Positions 1-12,069 of a DNA stretch of 64,000 nt are shown in pieces. Numbering within the stretch: the first letter of the stretch is position 1; each line of letters starts with the position of its first letter. Both the position numbers and the translations under genes were made by a program. The stretch comes from Paralvinella palmiformis. Its lineage: Eukaryota; Annelida; Polychaeta; Terebellida; Alvinellidae. Under the pieces are notes generated by a model. It was not told the DNA's origin. It was given only the letters and a program-made list of their open reading frames with translations, and ran no database searches. The stretch lies in NCBI GenBank assembly GCA_025642065.1, contig JAODUP010000717.1, positions 168,501 through 232,500 on the forward strand, given 5' to 3'.

Positions 1-1034
1 GCGTGACTACATATAATTGTTATTGTTTGAGATGAGGCTTAAATATTTATTTTGTTCTGATGCCAGCCGTCCTGACCACTTATTGTCTTACTACAGATAA
101 CTACCCCAAATATTGACTAAAATTAGCTTAGAAATTATCGTATGAAGGCTACAGTTATACGATATATTTGTTACAATTGCATTTTGTTTCGATTCTTTTG
201 TGATTCCTGGGCCCAGACAGGCGCCCTCTGTCGGTAGTTATCACATAAAATGAGTCAAATCTTAAAGGCCTTTCCGTCCGTCCGTCCGTCCGTCCGTCCG
301 TCTGTATGTTTATCTGTCTATCTGTCTGCCTCTCTGTCTGTCTGTGTGTCGAAGAAGAAGGACGTTTGTCAATTATATCTCTCCCTGCGTGCTTGTCTGC
401 CTGCCTGTATTTATTTATTTAATACTGCCAACAGTTATGATAACACTATTTAAGCTTGACAATCGATGTCGTCACATTGACTTCCGGCATCCGTACGCTG
501 ATTTCCGCCTCGACTAATACCAACATCCGTCATCGCGTCACATCCGGATCAGTCGCCATAATACACGACCATCGGGATATCCAGGACTCTGATCAAACTG
601 ATGACGATCAGGTGTATAGACAGAAGTCAGGTGACTGACTAAACAACTCTCCTCTATTTGCATCTGAAGCGACACCTGACGGGAAACTGTGTAGACGTAA
701 GAGATGATGGAGCTAAACAATAAACGTTAATATGGCGCCCCCCAAAACATCATTTATGGCACGAAGTGGGCGATAATATGGCTAGAGAGAAACACACTTC
801 TGACACGGACCACGTGACATTCGCCTGAATAGCAGGCAGCTGTCTTAATACTGACTGTTACAGTGACGGTTGTCTCTATTACTAGTTGTCTTAATAACAG
901 CCGTCTCACTAACGGCTGTTTCAACAATGAGCGATACGGTACAGTTATAAGATACTTATGACGTCATTATTGGTTCCGTAATAACATCATTACGTCATCG
1001 TCGATACGATAAATCGCTATGAGGTGAATGAGTA

Positions 1035-1092
<58 letters not shown>

Positions 1093-1214
1093 CGGGAAAG
1101 TTGGATGTGTTGCTGTTTTTTGTAACAAAGTTTATCTCAGTATATACTGCTGATATGTCTATCTAGCTAGCTATACAGCTATAAATGCAAACATGATGTA
1201 AAGCTAAATGTTGC
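1..1214. other. No gene seen
   Basis: Holds a CCGT tetranucleotide run (277-302), a GA run (1033-1088) and otherwise unremarkable CpG-containing DNA. Confidence 0.6.
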
Positions 1215-1377
1215 TGTTTTACGGCCACTTTTGTGCACAACATATGGACTAAATGGGCCGAGCGACCTCCAAAGTTAATGAGGCGAAGTGAAAGATGAAA
1301 CACCCTTCTGACCTAGCCCGATCGGGGTTTGAACCCAGACGCTATAGATATGTGGCCAACCAGTTAAGCCATGGAGC
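1215..1377 (-). mobile_element. tRNA-derived SINE, family A (diverged)
   Basis: The body (TTTTACGGCCACTTTTGTGC, AATGGGCCGAGCGACCTCCA) and a tRNA-like head with a decayed B box (GGGGTTTGAACCC) lie on the minus strand. The family is shared with eight or more other copies in this window. Confidence 0.75.
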
Positions 1378-2859
1378 AAGAATGATGGATGGATGGATGG
1401 ATGGATGGATCGAGCGATGATTATTCCGTTCGTTATCTATAATTAACGCCTTCCGTCTATTAAACAAAACAAACTGTTCACTAAGAACCGATTTATATCT
1501 CAAACAATAACCTGTACCGAGGCTAAACAACTCAACTTCTCAAACAATAACATCCAGAGCTTGACCATCGCATAAATTCCCGAGCTATCATAATTGTTGA
1601 TAGCCGTTGATTAGCGGTCACGCATCACGTGATAATAGCCCTCGGGCCGGAATCAGCAGAATCTGGAGATTTCTCGAAACCCGGTTCTGGATGCCGAAAA
1701 TAGTTGCCCGGACGCCACGTTCGAATGGCGTTCTGCCCGCAGACATTTCGGACGATAATGGATATTTCTGTGGCTGTCTAGTGTTTTGTGTCTCTTTCTC
1801 TGACATCTGAGAGTCAAGAATTAGTTAGACGCCGTCATCGTCTGACACGTCCTAGAGGCATGTGTCTCGTTATTATAGTCACTTGTAGGCTAACACTAAT
1901 AGGCAGGTCACTCTGACCCCGGGTACGTGTTATCAGCCGCCATTTTCTAATTATTGTTGGTCAGAAGCCAATGAAAAGAAGCGACCACTGTCCGGTTACG
2001 CCCTCCGCCATCAACTAGCCACACATGTAATCTGACCACAGACACACTGACCACACACGTACGTACGCGCGCGCGCGCGCGCGCCCGGTCGTCCACACCC
2101 ACTGATCAACCACACGGAAGCGTGTTATTACCTAATTACTCCCCTCGAACTTTCATTAATCCATTATGATGCGTACTCGATTACGAGGCAGCGAGCCGCT
2201 AATCTAGGACGCTTTTTGCCTATTGGGTAGGGTCACGGGTCATCGACGGGCGGTCATTGTTTATACGCGGCGAGTGGGACGGACATCGCCCGGCCCGAGG
2301 CTAAGCGCTGACACCGAGAACGCGTTGCAACGGCAAGGCGGAAGGCGCCGTGTAACACAAATCGTGGCTAATTTGGCTTAAAACAAGGGGCGGACACAAA
2401 CACTATGGAAGGTAATCATCGAGTGACTCCTGGCAAATAAGAGATGTCACCGGGCGAACACGATCTGCCGCTTACAAGAATAGATACACATAGAAAGTGT
2501 GTTTAGTAACACGATAACGGCCAGTTTCGTTACCGGAACGAGAAACGTCACCGGAAATACCTACCTACGCAGAATGGCCAAACGATTCGGCTTCCGGAAG
2601 CTCGCAAACGGCCACAACTGGAAAACTGGGAATCGGAAGAGAAAGTTGCGTCACTCGTATAAACGTTTTTATTTTATTTAAGATGAAGTAGGCGTATAAC
2701 TAATACATATATATTTAATATGCAATGGTTAGGTTTAACAGATAGATAGATACAACTAAGTCGCTCAGTGGCGCTGCGATACAATCAAGTCATTTGTGAC
2801 CGGGGGTTACAACTGATTTTCCGATAATTAATATTTATTAAATAATTAAAGTGGTTACG
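1378..2859. other. No gene seen; GC-rich block
   Basis: Holds an ATGG run (1384-1411), a CG run (about 2065-2085) and a CpG-rich block (2140-2400) of conserved-looking character. No splice-supported open frame. Confidence 0.5.
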
Positions 2860-3023
2860 GTATTAGTAATAGTAATACTATTACAAGAAAAGCTGCAACA
2901 ACAATTACTACTACTAGTATTGTAGTAGTAGTAGTAATAGTAGTAGTAGTAGTAATAGTAGAGTAGTAGTAATAGTAGTAATAGTAGTAGTAGTATAGTA
3001 GTAACAGTAGTAGTAGTAGTAAC

Positions 3024-3096
<73 letters not shown>

Positions 3097-3154
3097 ATAG
3101 CAGTAGTAGTAGTAGTAAAATAGTAGTAGTAGTAGTAGTAGTAGTAGTAAGTAA

Positions 3155-3192
<38 letters not shown>

Positions 3193-3310
3193 TAGTAACA
3201 GTAGTAGTAGTAGTAATAGTAGCATCAGTAGTAGTAGTAGATATAATAGCAGTAGTAGTAGTAGTAGTAATATAGCAGTAGTAGTAGTAGTAGTTGTTGT
3301 TGTTATTGTT
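2860..3310. repeat. GTA/TAC trinucleotide microsatellite, about 430 bp
   Basis: Nearly uninterrupted GTA units with occasional AAT, CAG and CAT variants. The long minus-strand open frames here (poly-Leu/Tyr/Thr) are simple-repeat artefacts. Confidence 0.97.
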
Positions 3311-4008
3311 GTTTCCCATCACTATGATGTCTTTGAAGATAATTGGCTATTTGTTTTAATCTGATTATCTGGCTGACGACAGGTTTAATGACCGGAAACA
3401 CGTCACCAAAATGTCTATAAATGGCTATTTCTCGACGACTAAGACGCTAACAGACTAGACCGGGCCAGTAGTAGACCAGCCTCTTATGAGCCATTGTTTA
3501 TTAACAATAACAGAGGGTCATTGTTTGGCGGGGCTTACGTCACGATGACGTCAGAGTGCCGCCGTGGACGACGAGCATATCCGGTGTTAGCGACGGAGAT
3601 CGCTAGACGACTACGATCGAATGAAGTCAGAGCACTATTAATTCCCGTCCCAGGTGGCTATCTGTCAGCTATAGGTGATTGGCTGACGGCAAATTGTGGG
3701 GAGACTCCGGGAAAAAAATGGCCACTTTTAATGGATTGGTCACCGTGGGTAGCCATATTGTTGGGGAGATGAGGGGGGGGTTGGCATGGGGAGGGGGTCG
3801 GACCAGAGGAGCGTTTTTTTCCCCTTCTCTTTTCTCATGGTTACGGTAGTTTTATCTCTAATGCCCCAACAGATCTTTAGTAGGTGATCTATCCTGACGT
3901 GCTTGGCGTCTAACTGTGGGATATTATAGATATGTATAATTGGATTAAATCTATAGAAGAGACTAAATCTATATAGATGGGCCGAATCTCTCTAGTTACT
4001 CCCCAGGG

Positions 4009-4162
4009 GCGCCTCCGTGGTCTAACTGGTAGCGCCTTGGATTACAGATCACTACCACCTGAGTTCTAACCTCAGCGTTGCCATATCTGAAGGATCGTTG
4101 ACTTAATTCGCTTCATTACCCTTGGAGGTCGTTCGGCCCATTTAGTCTACCAAGTGGACTCT
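4009..4162 (+). mobile_element. tRNA-derived SINE, family A, plus orientation
   Basis: It begins GCGCCTCCGTGGTCTAACTG (A-box-like TGGTCTAACTGG), has a B-box remnant GAGTTCTAACCTC and the body AGGTCGTTCGGCCCATTTAG. Its 3' end runs into a CTAT microsatellite. Confidence 0.8.
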
Positions 4163-4164
4163 CC

Positions 4165-4215
<51 letters not shown>

Positions 4216-4320
4216 CATCTGTCATCTATCTATCTATCTATCTATCTATCTATTCTATCTATGAATTTATATGTCTAACTGCTTGTTTCTATGTCTATCT
4301 GTCTATTTGGCTATCTGTCT
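4163..4320. repeat. CTAT/CTGT tetranucleotide microsatellite
   Basis: Follows directly on the 3' end of the plus-strand SINE at 4009, consistent with growth from the SINE tail. Confidence 0.93.
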
Positions 4321-5025
4321 TGATTTTTCATGGTGTTTTTAGGCGATTTAAGGAAAGCCAGAATTCATATATATCATGTGGAGTCAGGATAGATCCTGAG
4401 GGGGGGGGGTGTCCTGGATGTTGGCTATTTTCTCTCAACAGATCAGACATACAGTTGTTGGGTCAGAATGAGAGTCGCGGCTCTTGTCATCACAATGGCG
4501 TTCATCTCTCAAATGTCAGCTAATAAAGATAAGATGAAAAACATGTCGTCTTCACGACAGCTGAAATGGCGACTTTTTGTCTTAATCCCATTAAGTCAGG
4601 TGATGAAAGAATACTCTCTCACTTTTTATTCTGACATGTGTTCGAGTTCTTCAGTCCACCTCGTGTATGCGGGTGTCGGGGGAGAGGGGTGGATGGGTGA
4701 ATGGGCGCGGGTGTTGGGTTGTGTTTGGGTGGTGCCTGGCTGAGGTATTGAATAACACAGTGAGAAAAAAAAGACGAGACACGATGACAGAGATCGAGTG
4801 CTTCCTTTTAGCCATCCACCCAATCACCCAACACCAAGACAGTAACTAATCACCCAAACACCCAGTCGACCAGCTTCTTTCACATTCAGACAGTCACCCA
4901 ACCACCCTGTGGTTAAATATAAATTACAATATCCTAGACAGAGCTTCCCATTTACCAACCCAACATCTCGTCCGTGCGACGTATTCTTCTGAATTTAAAT
5001 CAATAAATTAAATTAATAATTGTAT

Positions 5026-5064
<39 letters not shown>

Positions 5065-6811
5065 GTAATTTCTTTCAGTATTTATTGCTCTAAACTTGTT
5101 TCATTAACCCTGTTCATTTGTTTCATTCTATTTATAATAACTGGAACCCGTATTTCGGACGAGTATATATGTTTGGATACGGTTTTCTGATATTATAGTT
5201 GGAAATTAAAGATAACATATCAGTCATTACCCAGAAAACCCCCCGTCCAATGGCAATAAAAGTATGTTCAGCCCAACTATCAGTGGGGCATGGGCTTTGG
5301 GAATTCGCTATTTTATAGGGAATTTTATGGGCGAAATAAGAACTAAAACGTTACAGAGTTCCAAAGATGGCTGGACCCAGGATTGGAGTCCGTACGTCGC
5401 GCGGAATTGTTCGGATTTTAGTTTTTTTAATATTATCACATGGAATAAACAAAAGCTCCTCCTAAGATATTATTTCACAGAAAACTGCACACCATAGGCC
5501 AATAATTAACAACCCACAGCAATTATGTGTGGTTTGGGTTTGCAGAATTTTTTAATATTACCGTTGGGTATACTATACGACTTAACAGAAAATCACTTGT
5601 CTAAGTTAAGTACAATTATTTCAATCAAAACGCGTTAAAGCCATATTACATGGGGAGTACCATGAATGGTAAATGAACTCGGGGAATTTGGTGTTCGGTG
5701 GCGAATGGACTCGGTGCCAAAAAAACAAAACACTTCGATGGCGGATATCTCCGTAGCCTATCCGGAAGCACCTCCATGACGAAGAGTTGGAAATATGGCC
5801 GAAATCGGTACTTCCTACTGGACCGTTTGAACACAGTTTTGTTTTATATGTTGGTTGGAAATTAACAATAACTAGATCTATCACAATATCAGGTCTGTGA
5901 AATAATAAGTACGTTACAGCTATTATTATGTGTGGCGAATATGCCCAACCAGCAATGGCGAATGGTTCCAGGGGCAAAGAAAGCTTCGGTGGCGAACGTC
6001 CCTATATCTACGCCTTCGGAATCTTATATCTACGCCTCCATTACGAAGAGTTCGAAAGATGTCTGCGTTCATGAAGCATTCCGTCGCCGAACAAATATTT
6101 CACGGCAATATTTAATATCTAGATCCGTGTACGGAAGTCGACTGGATATAGTTGTTTAATATAGAAGCTACGGAGCAGAAGGACGAGAGACGGTAAAAAG
6201 GGCTTTACATGTTACGTTATAGATATTTGATTAGAACCTATTTGGATGATGAATGCAGACAGACAAATACATAATTAGTATAGATAAGAAAGTATGATAT
6301 AAATATTTTTTTATTATATTAATAATACTATATCTATTATAAAGAAGTTTCTGTCAATAAAACTAAAACGCTTGATTATCCATCGGAGTGATTTTCTGAT
6401 GCAAACAGACAAAGTAAGATAACCCAGTTACATATTGATGATAGAATAACTTGAATATCTCTCAGTGTCAGTCAAATAATGTGTCATTAATACTGAATTT
6501 TCTAGTTAAAGGCCATTACTGACACAAAACTTTGGTTTTCCCCGTTTTTATCTCTCCGTTCTAATCGTGGCTATAGTAGGCTATTTCCTGTGAGCGATAA
6601 TAGGAAACAATGATACCATACTGGCATGAACTCATCAAGTGTTTTTTCTGCTCTTACGTGCGTGCATTTTAGTGCCTGATTCCGTCAATGAAAGTCTGTA
6701 TTCGATCCAGCTGTTCAACAGGTGAATTGCTAATTTTGTTGAAAAGGTAACAACATTATGATAAAATTTTAATAATATTGCTTTAATGAATACCGACATT
6801 AAAGCAACGTC

Positions 6812-6842
<31 letters not shown>

Positions 6843-7310
6843 AGTAGCGTCTGTATGTGCGCGTGTGTCCGTTTATGCGTATGTGCATGCGTGCATTTGT
6901 GTGTGACAGTGTGTGTGTGGGCGTGTGTGCGCGTGCGTGTGTGTGTTCCGTTTGATCTACGTTCCGGTGGGACCTTCGCGCGACCGAACGGCACACGCGC
7001 GCTAACCGGATATCCGGTGTTGGCTGGATCTCCTGCCCTACGTGTTATCCCTAGAGACGTCTGCCGGACATTGACCGAACTATAGACAGATGCTTTATCA
7101 ATGAGTTGACCAATTGATAACATCAAACAACATCGACATTATTTCCTCCAATCAGCTGCTCTCTTGTAATTAATTCAACCATGATAATGATTCCGGGAAG
7201 GCCTCGGGCGGTGGCGCCACAGTCGGCCATATTGATGTAAAGTCGGAATTATTGACTGAAAGGTCGTTTGAAGTTGTTGATAAAACGATTTGAGCTTGTC
7301 ATACTGACCT

Positions 7311-7403
7311 CTCTCTATCTCTATCTCTCTCTCCGTGTGTGTGTGTGTGTGTTGTCTCTCTCTCTCTCTCTCTCTTCTCTCACTCTGTGTGTGTGTGTGT
7401 GTG

Positions 7404-7436
<33 letters not shown>

Positions 7437-7478
7437 CGTTTTTTTTAACAGACACATTCACATGCGGAGAGTATTAAT

Positions 7479-7532
<54 letters not shown>

Positions 7533-7555
7533 TTTGTGTGTGTGTGTGTGTGTGT

Positions 7556-7588
<33 letters not shown>

Positions 7589-7626
7589 CGTCTTTTAACA
7601 GACGCATTCACATGCGGAGAGTATTA

Positions 7627-7660
<34 letters not shown>

Positions 7661-7740
7661 TGTCTTTTAACAGACGCATTCACATGCGGAGAGTATTACT
7701 TCTCTCTCTATATATATTTGTGTGTGTGTGTGTGTGTTGT
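7311..7740. repeat. Compound TC/TG/TA tract with three copies of a 37-bp unit
   Basis: TC and TG runs alternate. Between them TTTTAACAGACGCATTCACA plus TGCGGAGAGTATTA appears three times (from about 7443, 7592 and 7666), so the whole array is a higher-order minisatellite. Confidence 0.9.
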
Positions 7741-8689
7741 GGGCCAGAGCCATACACATAGTAATCAATTCCGGTTCTTTCCGGATTTGTATTTGTACCT
7801 TTCTTTCCAGATACTATTACAGTATATAAAGATGTATGAGAATCACTATCGACTTGCCTCATTTTACCTTAGTTTCGGATACTCGTAGTTGTGACCTAAT
7901 TACGAGCGAGTTTCGTAAGGATTCGGCTCTTCGTATTCATTTTAACTTATCGCCGTATAATTGCAGGTTTGTCTTTCTGACCACCCATCGTGCCCACGTG
8001 CCTGCCACCGGGTCTTCTCTGGTGAACTTTAACCTCTGAAGCCCCTGCCAGTCGGGAGTGTCACTCACCCCCATATTACGCGGTGTCACCGAGATCGAGC
8101 GGTAGGATCCGTCGTAGGTTCTTCAACCTTTGTTCATTTCCGGAGCCCGTGACAACTACACTTATGTAAATATAATGAGCTCTACGATACCCTACTAGTT
8201 GTGGGTCATTTCGATGGAGAACAGTAAATAGACGCATGCTATCTGACCCGTCCTATGGCGGTCTGACCTGGCCGTCAGGTGTCAGCACCGCACAGACGTG
8301 TTAATAAATGATGGCGCGCACCTGTTGTGCTCAAATATGACTAGAATAGCTGACTGATTCTAATCTGACGCCGCCTTCCTTTGAATATGATGATGATAAT
8401 GACGATGATAACAATAATAAAAATATTTATAATAATAGTCTCAATTCAGAACTTACATTTGGCAGTATATTTATTGTATCATCATACATCATTATTTGAT
8501 ATGTTTTATCGGAAGAGATTAGAATTATGTCATGAAAATTTTAATCTTTTCTTAAGATTCACGCGTTAAATAAATTCGAATAAACATGTCACATTAAATA
8601 TTTAAAATGTATTTCAGATATCCAAATAACGGATTTCCAGTACATTAACTTGAATAAATGACACTATTTATTCTTATTTAGGGTGACAT

Positions 8690-8700
8690 TATTATTATTA

Positions 8701-8756
<56 letters not shown>

Positions 8757-8785
8757 CTATTATTATCATTATTATTATTATTACA
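8690..8785. repeat. TTA trinucleotide microsatellite
   Basis: About 90 bp of TTA units with minor interruptions. Confidence 0.95.
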
Positions 8786-9002
8786 AGTTCTTAATAAAAT
8801 GAACACTGTATTTTAACTATAATACATCAAGCCTTATAGAGCTAGCTGAATAGGGCGCTATATAAATGTCACATATTATTATTATGTTATTATATATTAA
8901 ACTGTGGCTCAGTAAATCTCTGGCCGAGTCAGTGACGAGATGACTCACGAATGACTGGCTTGTGGATAGAGGCGCTTGACGCCAAGAACAAAATTGGATC
9001 TC

Positions 9003-9226
9003 ACTGAAACAAGAACCGACCGGCGCACTCACTCACTCACTGACTGACTCATTTACACTCCCTTACCTACTGCCACATATAACTATTTACCTTATTAAAC
9101 CAAACTTCCTCACAAATCCCAGAATAAATCGACCGACGCACTCACTCACTCACTGACTCACTTACCTACTGCCACATATAACTATTTACCTTATTAAACC
9201 AAATTTCCACCCAAATCCTAGAATAC
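9003..9226. repeat. Two-unit tandem duplication (about 110 bp)
   Basis: GCACTCACTCACTCACTGAC, CTTACCTACTGCCACATATA and TTACCTTATTAAACCAAA occur in both units (from about 9018 and about 9132). The second unit lacks a short segment. Confidence 0.8.
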
Positions 9227-10687
9227 CCATAGGAGATCGTAAACATTACATACTATCTATTATAAGCTTAAACAATGTATAATTGGACTCTTTCATTTCA
9301 TGGTTCATTATACCATATTACGTCTACTGTTTATATTATATTATACACTAATTATAGAGAGTAGTTTATAAAAACAACCCACCATTCAGCAACATGTAAA
9401 TGCAGGAATATATTATCGAGCATTATCTTACAATCGATCTGTTACTAACAATAAGACGAAATGGGGGGGTCTCTGTGAGCAATTCTTCTTTTCGTCTCTC
9501 TTCTCGGGGGCGGGGGGGGGGGGTGCCCGTCGTCTTTTGTGTCGCAAATTGGTCGGCTACGTACCAGTTATATCAAATTAGGACTATTATTCGAAATAAT
9601 CAATAGAAATAAAAGGAAATTTTCTTATTTGCCGATTTTGAGGAATGACACTTTCTTGTAAGTATCTCCTAGCCTCGTTTATACAAAATGGCACCAGAAG
9701 GGGTATGTGCCAATAATTATGAATTTCTAGACAGAACTCCACCAATAGAAAAAAATACATAACAAATACAAACATGCTATATTGACAAGACGTTTAATTG
9801 TGGCAATTAACCAAATATATATGTGTCATAAATAACAGGTGAGGCATCTTTTCTTGTTATTTCCATGCAAACAAATTCATTAAAAGTTTAGCCTAAACTG
9901 TACGCGTAGCAAAAATTTAAAAAAATACTTGGAATTAACGGAATCAAATCTTTCATCTTCCAATTCGTATTCGCAAAGATACAAAATTGATCAAAGCTCT
10001 ATCGATCAGTTAAATATAAGATTTTTATTATTTTGGGAAACTTGATACGAGAATTGGTGCAAGCAAATAATCGTAGGACGTTATGTTTGAGCAGTGAACA
10101 AAATTGTGTTAAGAAGAAATGCTACAAATATATCGGACATTATTTTAAATGTTGCGTATGTAAGTGAGTAGAAACGTATTCATTAAATTAAACAACCATA
10201 GAGCTAACCTGTAATGTTTATTCAAGTCTTGTTTTATTAAAAAAAATGTTGTATATCATACAGCATTATAAAAATAATCTAACAATTAATATCATTCAAC
10301 ATGTTACACACACTATTACCCACCACACAACCATTATATGAAATCTTCTCATTATACGCTATTCGTTCATACTCTATAATCTCATGAAATAATTATCTCA
10401 TTTACAAAAAACATCTCATAGAGTGTTATATAAGACAAGTCAATGTAGACGCCGGTAGCTAGGATTCCACATTTACGGCTGCGGCATGCGGAAAAGATGA
10501 CTACATTTTGTGGACATTATTCCATTTATACGAACACAAATATGTTCTATTTGTCGTCTATGGAGGGAGAGGGCGAAAAACAGCCTTACACGAAATGGAG
10601 AAATTCGAATGAGTGACGTCATTATAAGGGTATTTTCCACATTTTTAATTTTATTTGTAAGCCATTGCTTCGTCTATCTGGTAAAAG

Positions 10688-10815
10688 ATATGGGCCAAGC
10701 AAACCACAAAGATAATGAGGCAGTGGCAGATGAAATGCCCTTCATACATTGCCCGACCGGGGTTTGTACCCAGGTCCTGGAAGTATGTGGCCTGCCACGC
10801 TAAGACGATCACGAA
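10688..10815 (-). mobile_element. tRNA-derived SINE, family A-like, old copy
   Basis: ATGGGCCAAGCAAACCACAA and GACCGGGGTTTGTACCCAGG correspond to the body and B box of the family, but are strongly diverged. Confidence 0.5.
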
Positions 10816-11460
10816 AAGGCTATTCGATTGATACAGAAAAGATATTTAACAACTGTAGGCCTCGTGCTCCGGGATGTAATTGGAAAATTAAGGTTACACT
10901 GAAATGAACAGTGGCTATACTTATATAAACTATATGTTGCTATTATTTTAAAAACCGAGTTATATAGTCTGGAAACGGGAAGTGAAATAAAACGTGGTGT
11001 CTCAACCGCGCGCATGGGATCGTGCTAAAGCAAATATTGCGTGTCCGCGTACTGCATCCATACACGTGGAATCCTAACTTTAGGCTAATAAAGCACAGCT
11101 ATCTTAGCTTCATCAAAGATAAAAATTTCAAAATAAATATATCGTTATTCGCTAAATACTACGTTGTATATAATCGTTTGTGTAAATAAGTTGACGTAAA
11201 ATATTTCTTAGTTTGGCACCAACTGGAGGCTTCTGAACGCCGAAAACTGTCACCTGATATGTCACGATATCTCATCACACACAGATCTATAATTGGTGAT
11301 TGAAAAAAGAAAATATGTTACACGTCATAGAGTTATGAGGAATATATATAGCAAGCAAGTTGTCTGATTCTTTATAATAACGATCTCCCCCTACCTACGT
11401 CTTAAAACTGTCCCAATAATTAAATATTACTTTTCTCAAGAGTGAAACGTTATTGACAGG

Positions 11461-11543
11461 TTTATTAACCTTTATTAATTTTGGGGTCACTATCCGAATC
11501 ATTGTAAAATTATGATTACATTAGGTAATATCAAATATTTATT
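11461..11543 (-). promoter_or_regulatory. Candidate poly(A) signals of the BAK-like gene
   Basis: AATAAA occurs on the minus strand at 11543-11538, 11476-11471 and 11466-11461, about 410-490 nt downstream of the stop codon. The DNA is AT-rich, so chance hits are possible. Confidence 0.3.
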
Positions 11544-11561
11544 TCATTTCACATTTAGAGA

Positions 11562-11565
<4 letters not shown>

Positions 11566-11622
<57 letters not shown>
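11566..11622. repeat. TA dinucleotide tract (one of a dozen)
   Basis: Others of the same kind lie at about 5030-5062, 17389-17443, 22959-23025, 23837-23872, 27488-27524, 29040-29102, 31988-32018, 32870-32898, 35179-35226 and 47383-47427. Confidence 0.95.
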
Positions 11623-11625
<3 letters not shown>

Positions 11626-11952
11626 ATTTTATATTATCTTAACAGATAGATATTTAAAAAATTTAGAATTTACCTTAGTCAGGAAAACACCAGGTGGACA
11701 ACCGGTCACGAAACTTGAGATCCTGAAAGTCGTCTATAAACAACAGATCACCGGCTCTGTGTATTCCAGAACACTATATAAATCCAGATTGTTCAATATC
11801 CAGACTGTCTTATAAAGACTATAAGTCACTGATAATTGATCGAGTTGGCTCTGTTTGATTGTACCTCATTTGATGACAATGGCCAATACGTGTGATGATG
11901 AGACGATTGATGATAGATGATGAATGATGATGCTGTTAGCGTTTCCATCGTT

Positions 11953-12069
11953 TCACGCCCGTTTTTGTTTCAGGTAAACGTATAGGGAAAATAGCAGCGC
12001 CGTACAAGAAGTTATCACGCCACCTGTCGGCCAACTGGTTAACGACGATACACGTTGTACAAGCTGTAC
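11953..12069 (-). CDS. bak1-like: BAK-like exon 5: end of BH2, tail anchor, stop
   Basis: The acceptor TTCTTCCACACAG precedes 12069. It encodes 38 residues (229-266) and stops at TGA 11955-11953. V-Q-L-V-Q-R-V completes the helix after BH2. G244 to L261 forms a short membrane segment followed by K-Q-K-R-A, the arrangement of BCL2-family tail anchors that insert in the outer mitochondrial membrane. Phase 0 entry matches exon 4. Confidence 0.82.
   Translation of the reverse strand, partial: VQLVQRVSSLTSWPTGGVITSCTALLFSLYVYLKQKRA

Larger units (their letters stand above)
3311..6780. other. No gene seen apart from listed repeats
   Basis: Outside the SINE and the CTAT and TA tracts I see only short chance frames. 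Confidence 0.5.
9227..11952. other. AT-rich intergenic DNA downstream of the BAK-like gene
   Basis: One old SINE (10688) and a TA tract; no exon recognised. Confidence 0.5.

Noticed and set aside
2855..3322. 155- and 103-codon minus-strand frames
   Set aside because: Translation of a GTA/TAC microsatellite (poly-Leu, -Tyr, -Thr).
5621..5977. 118-codon minus-strand frame
   Set aside because: No domain, no splice support, ordinary composition; likely chance.
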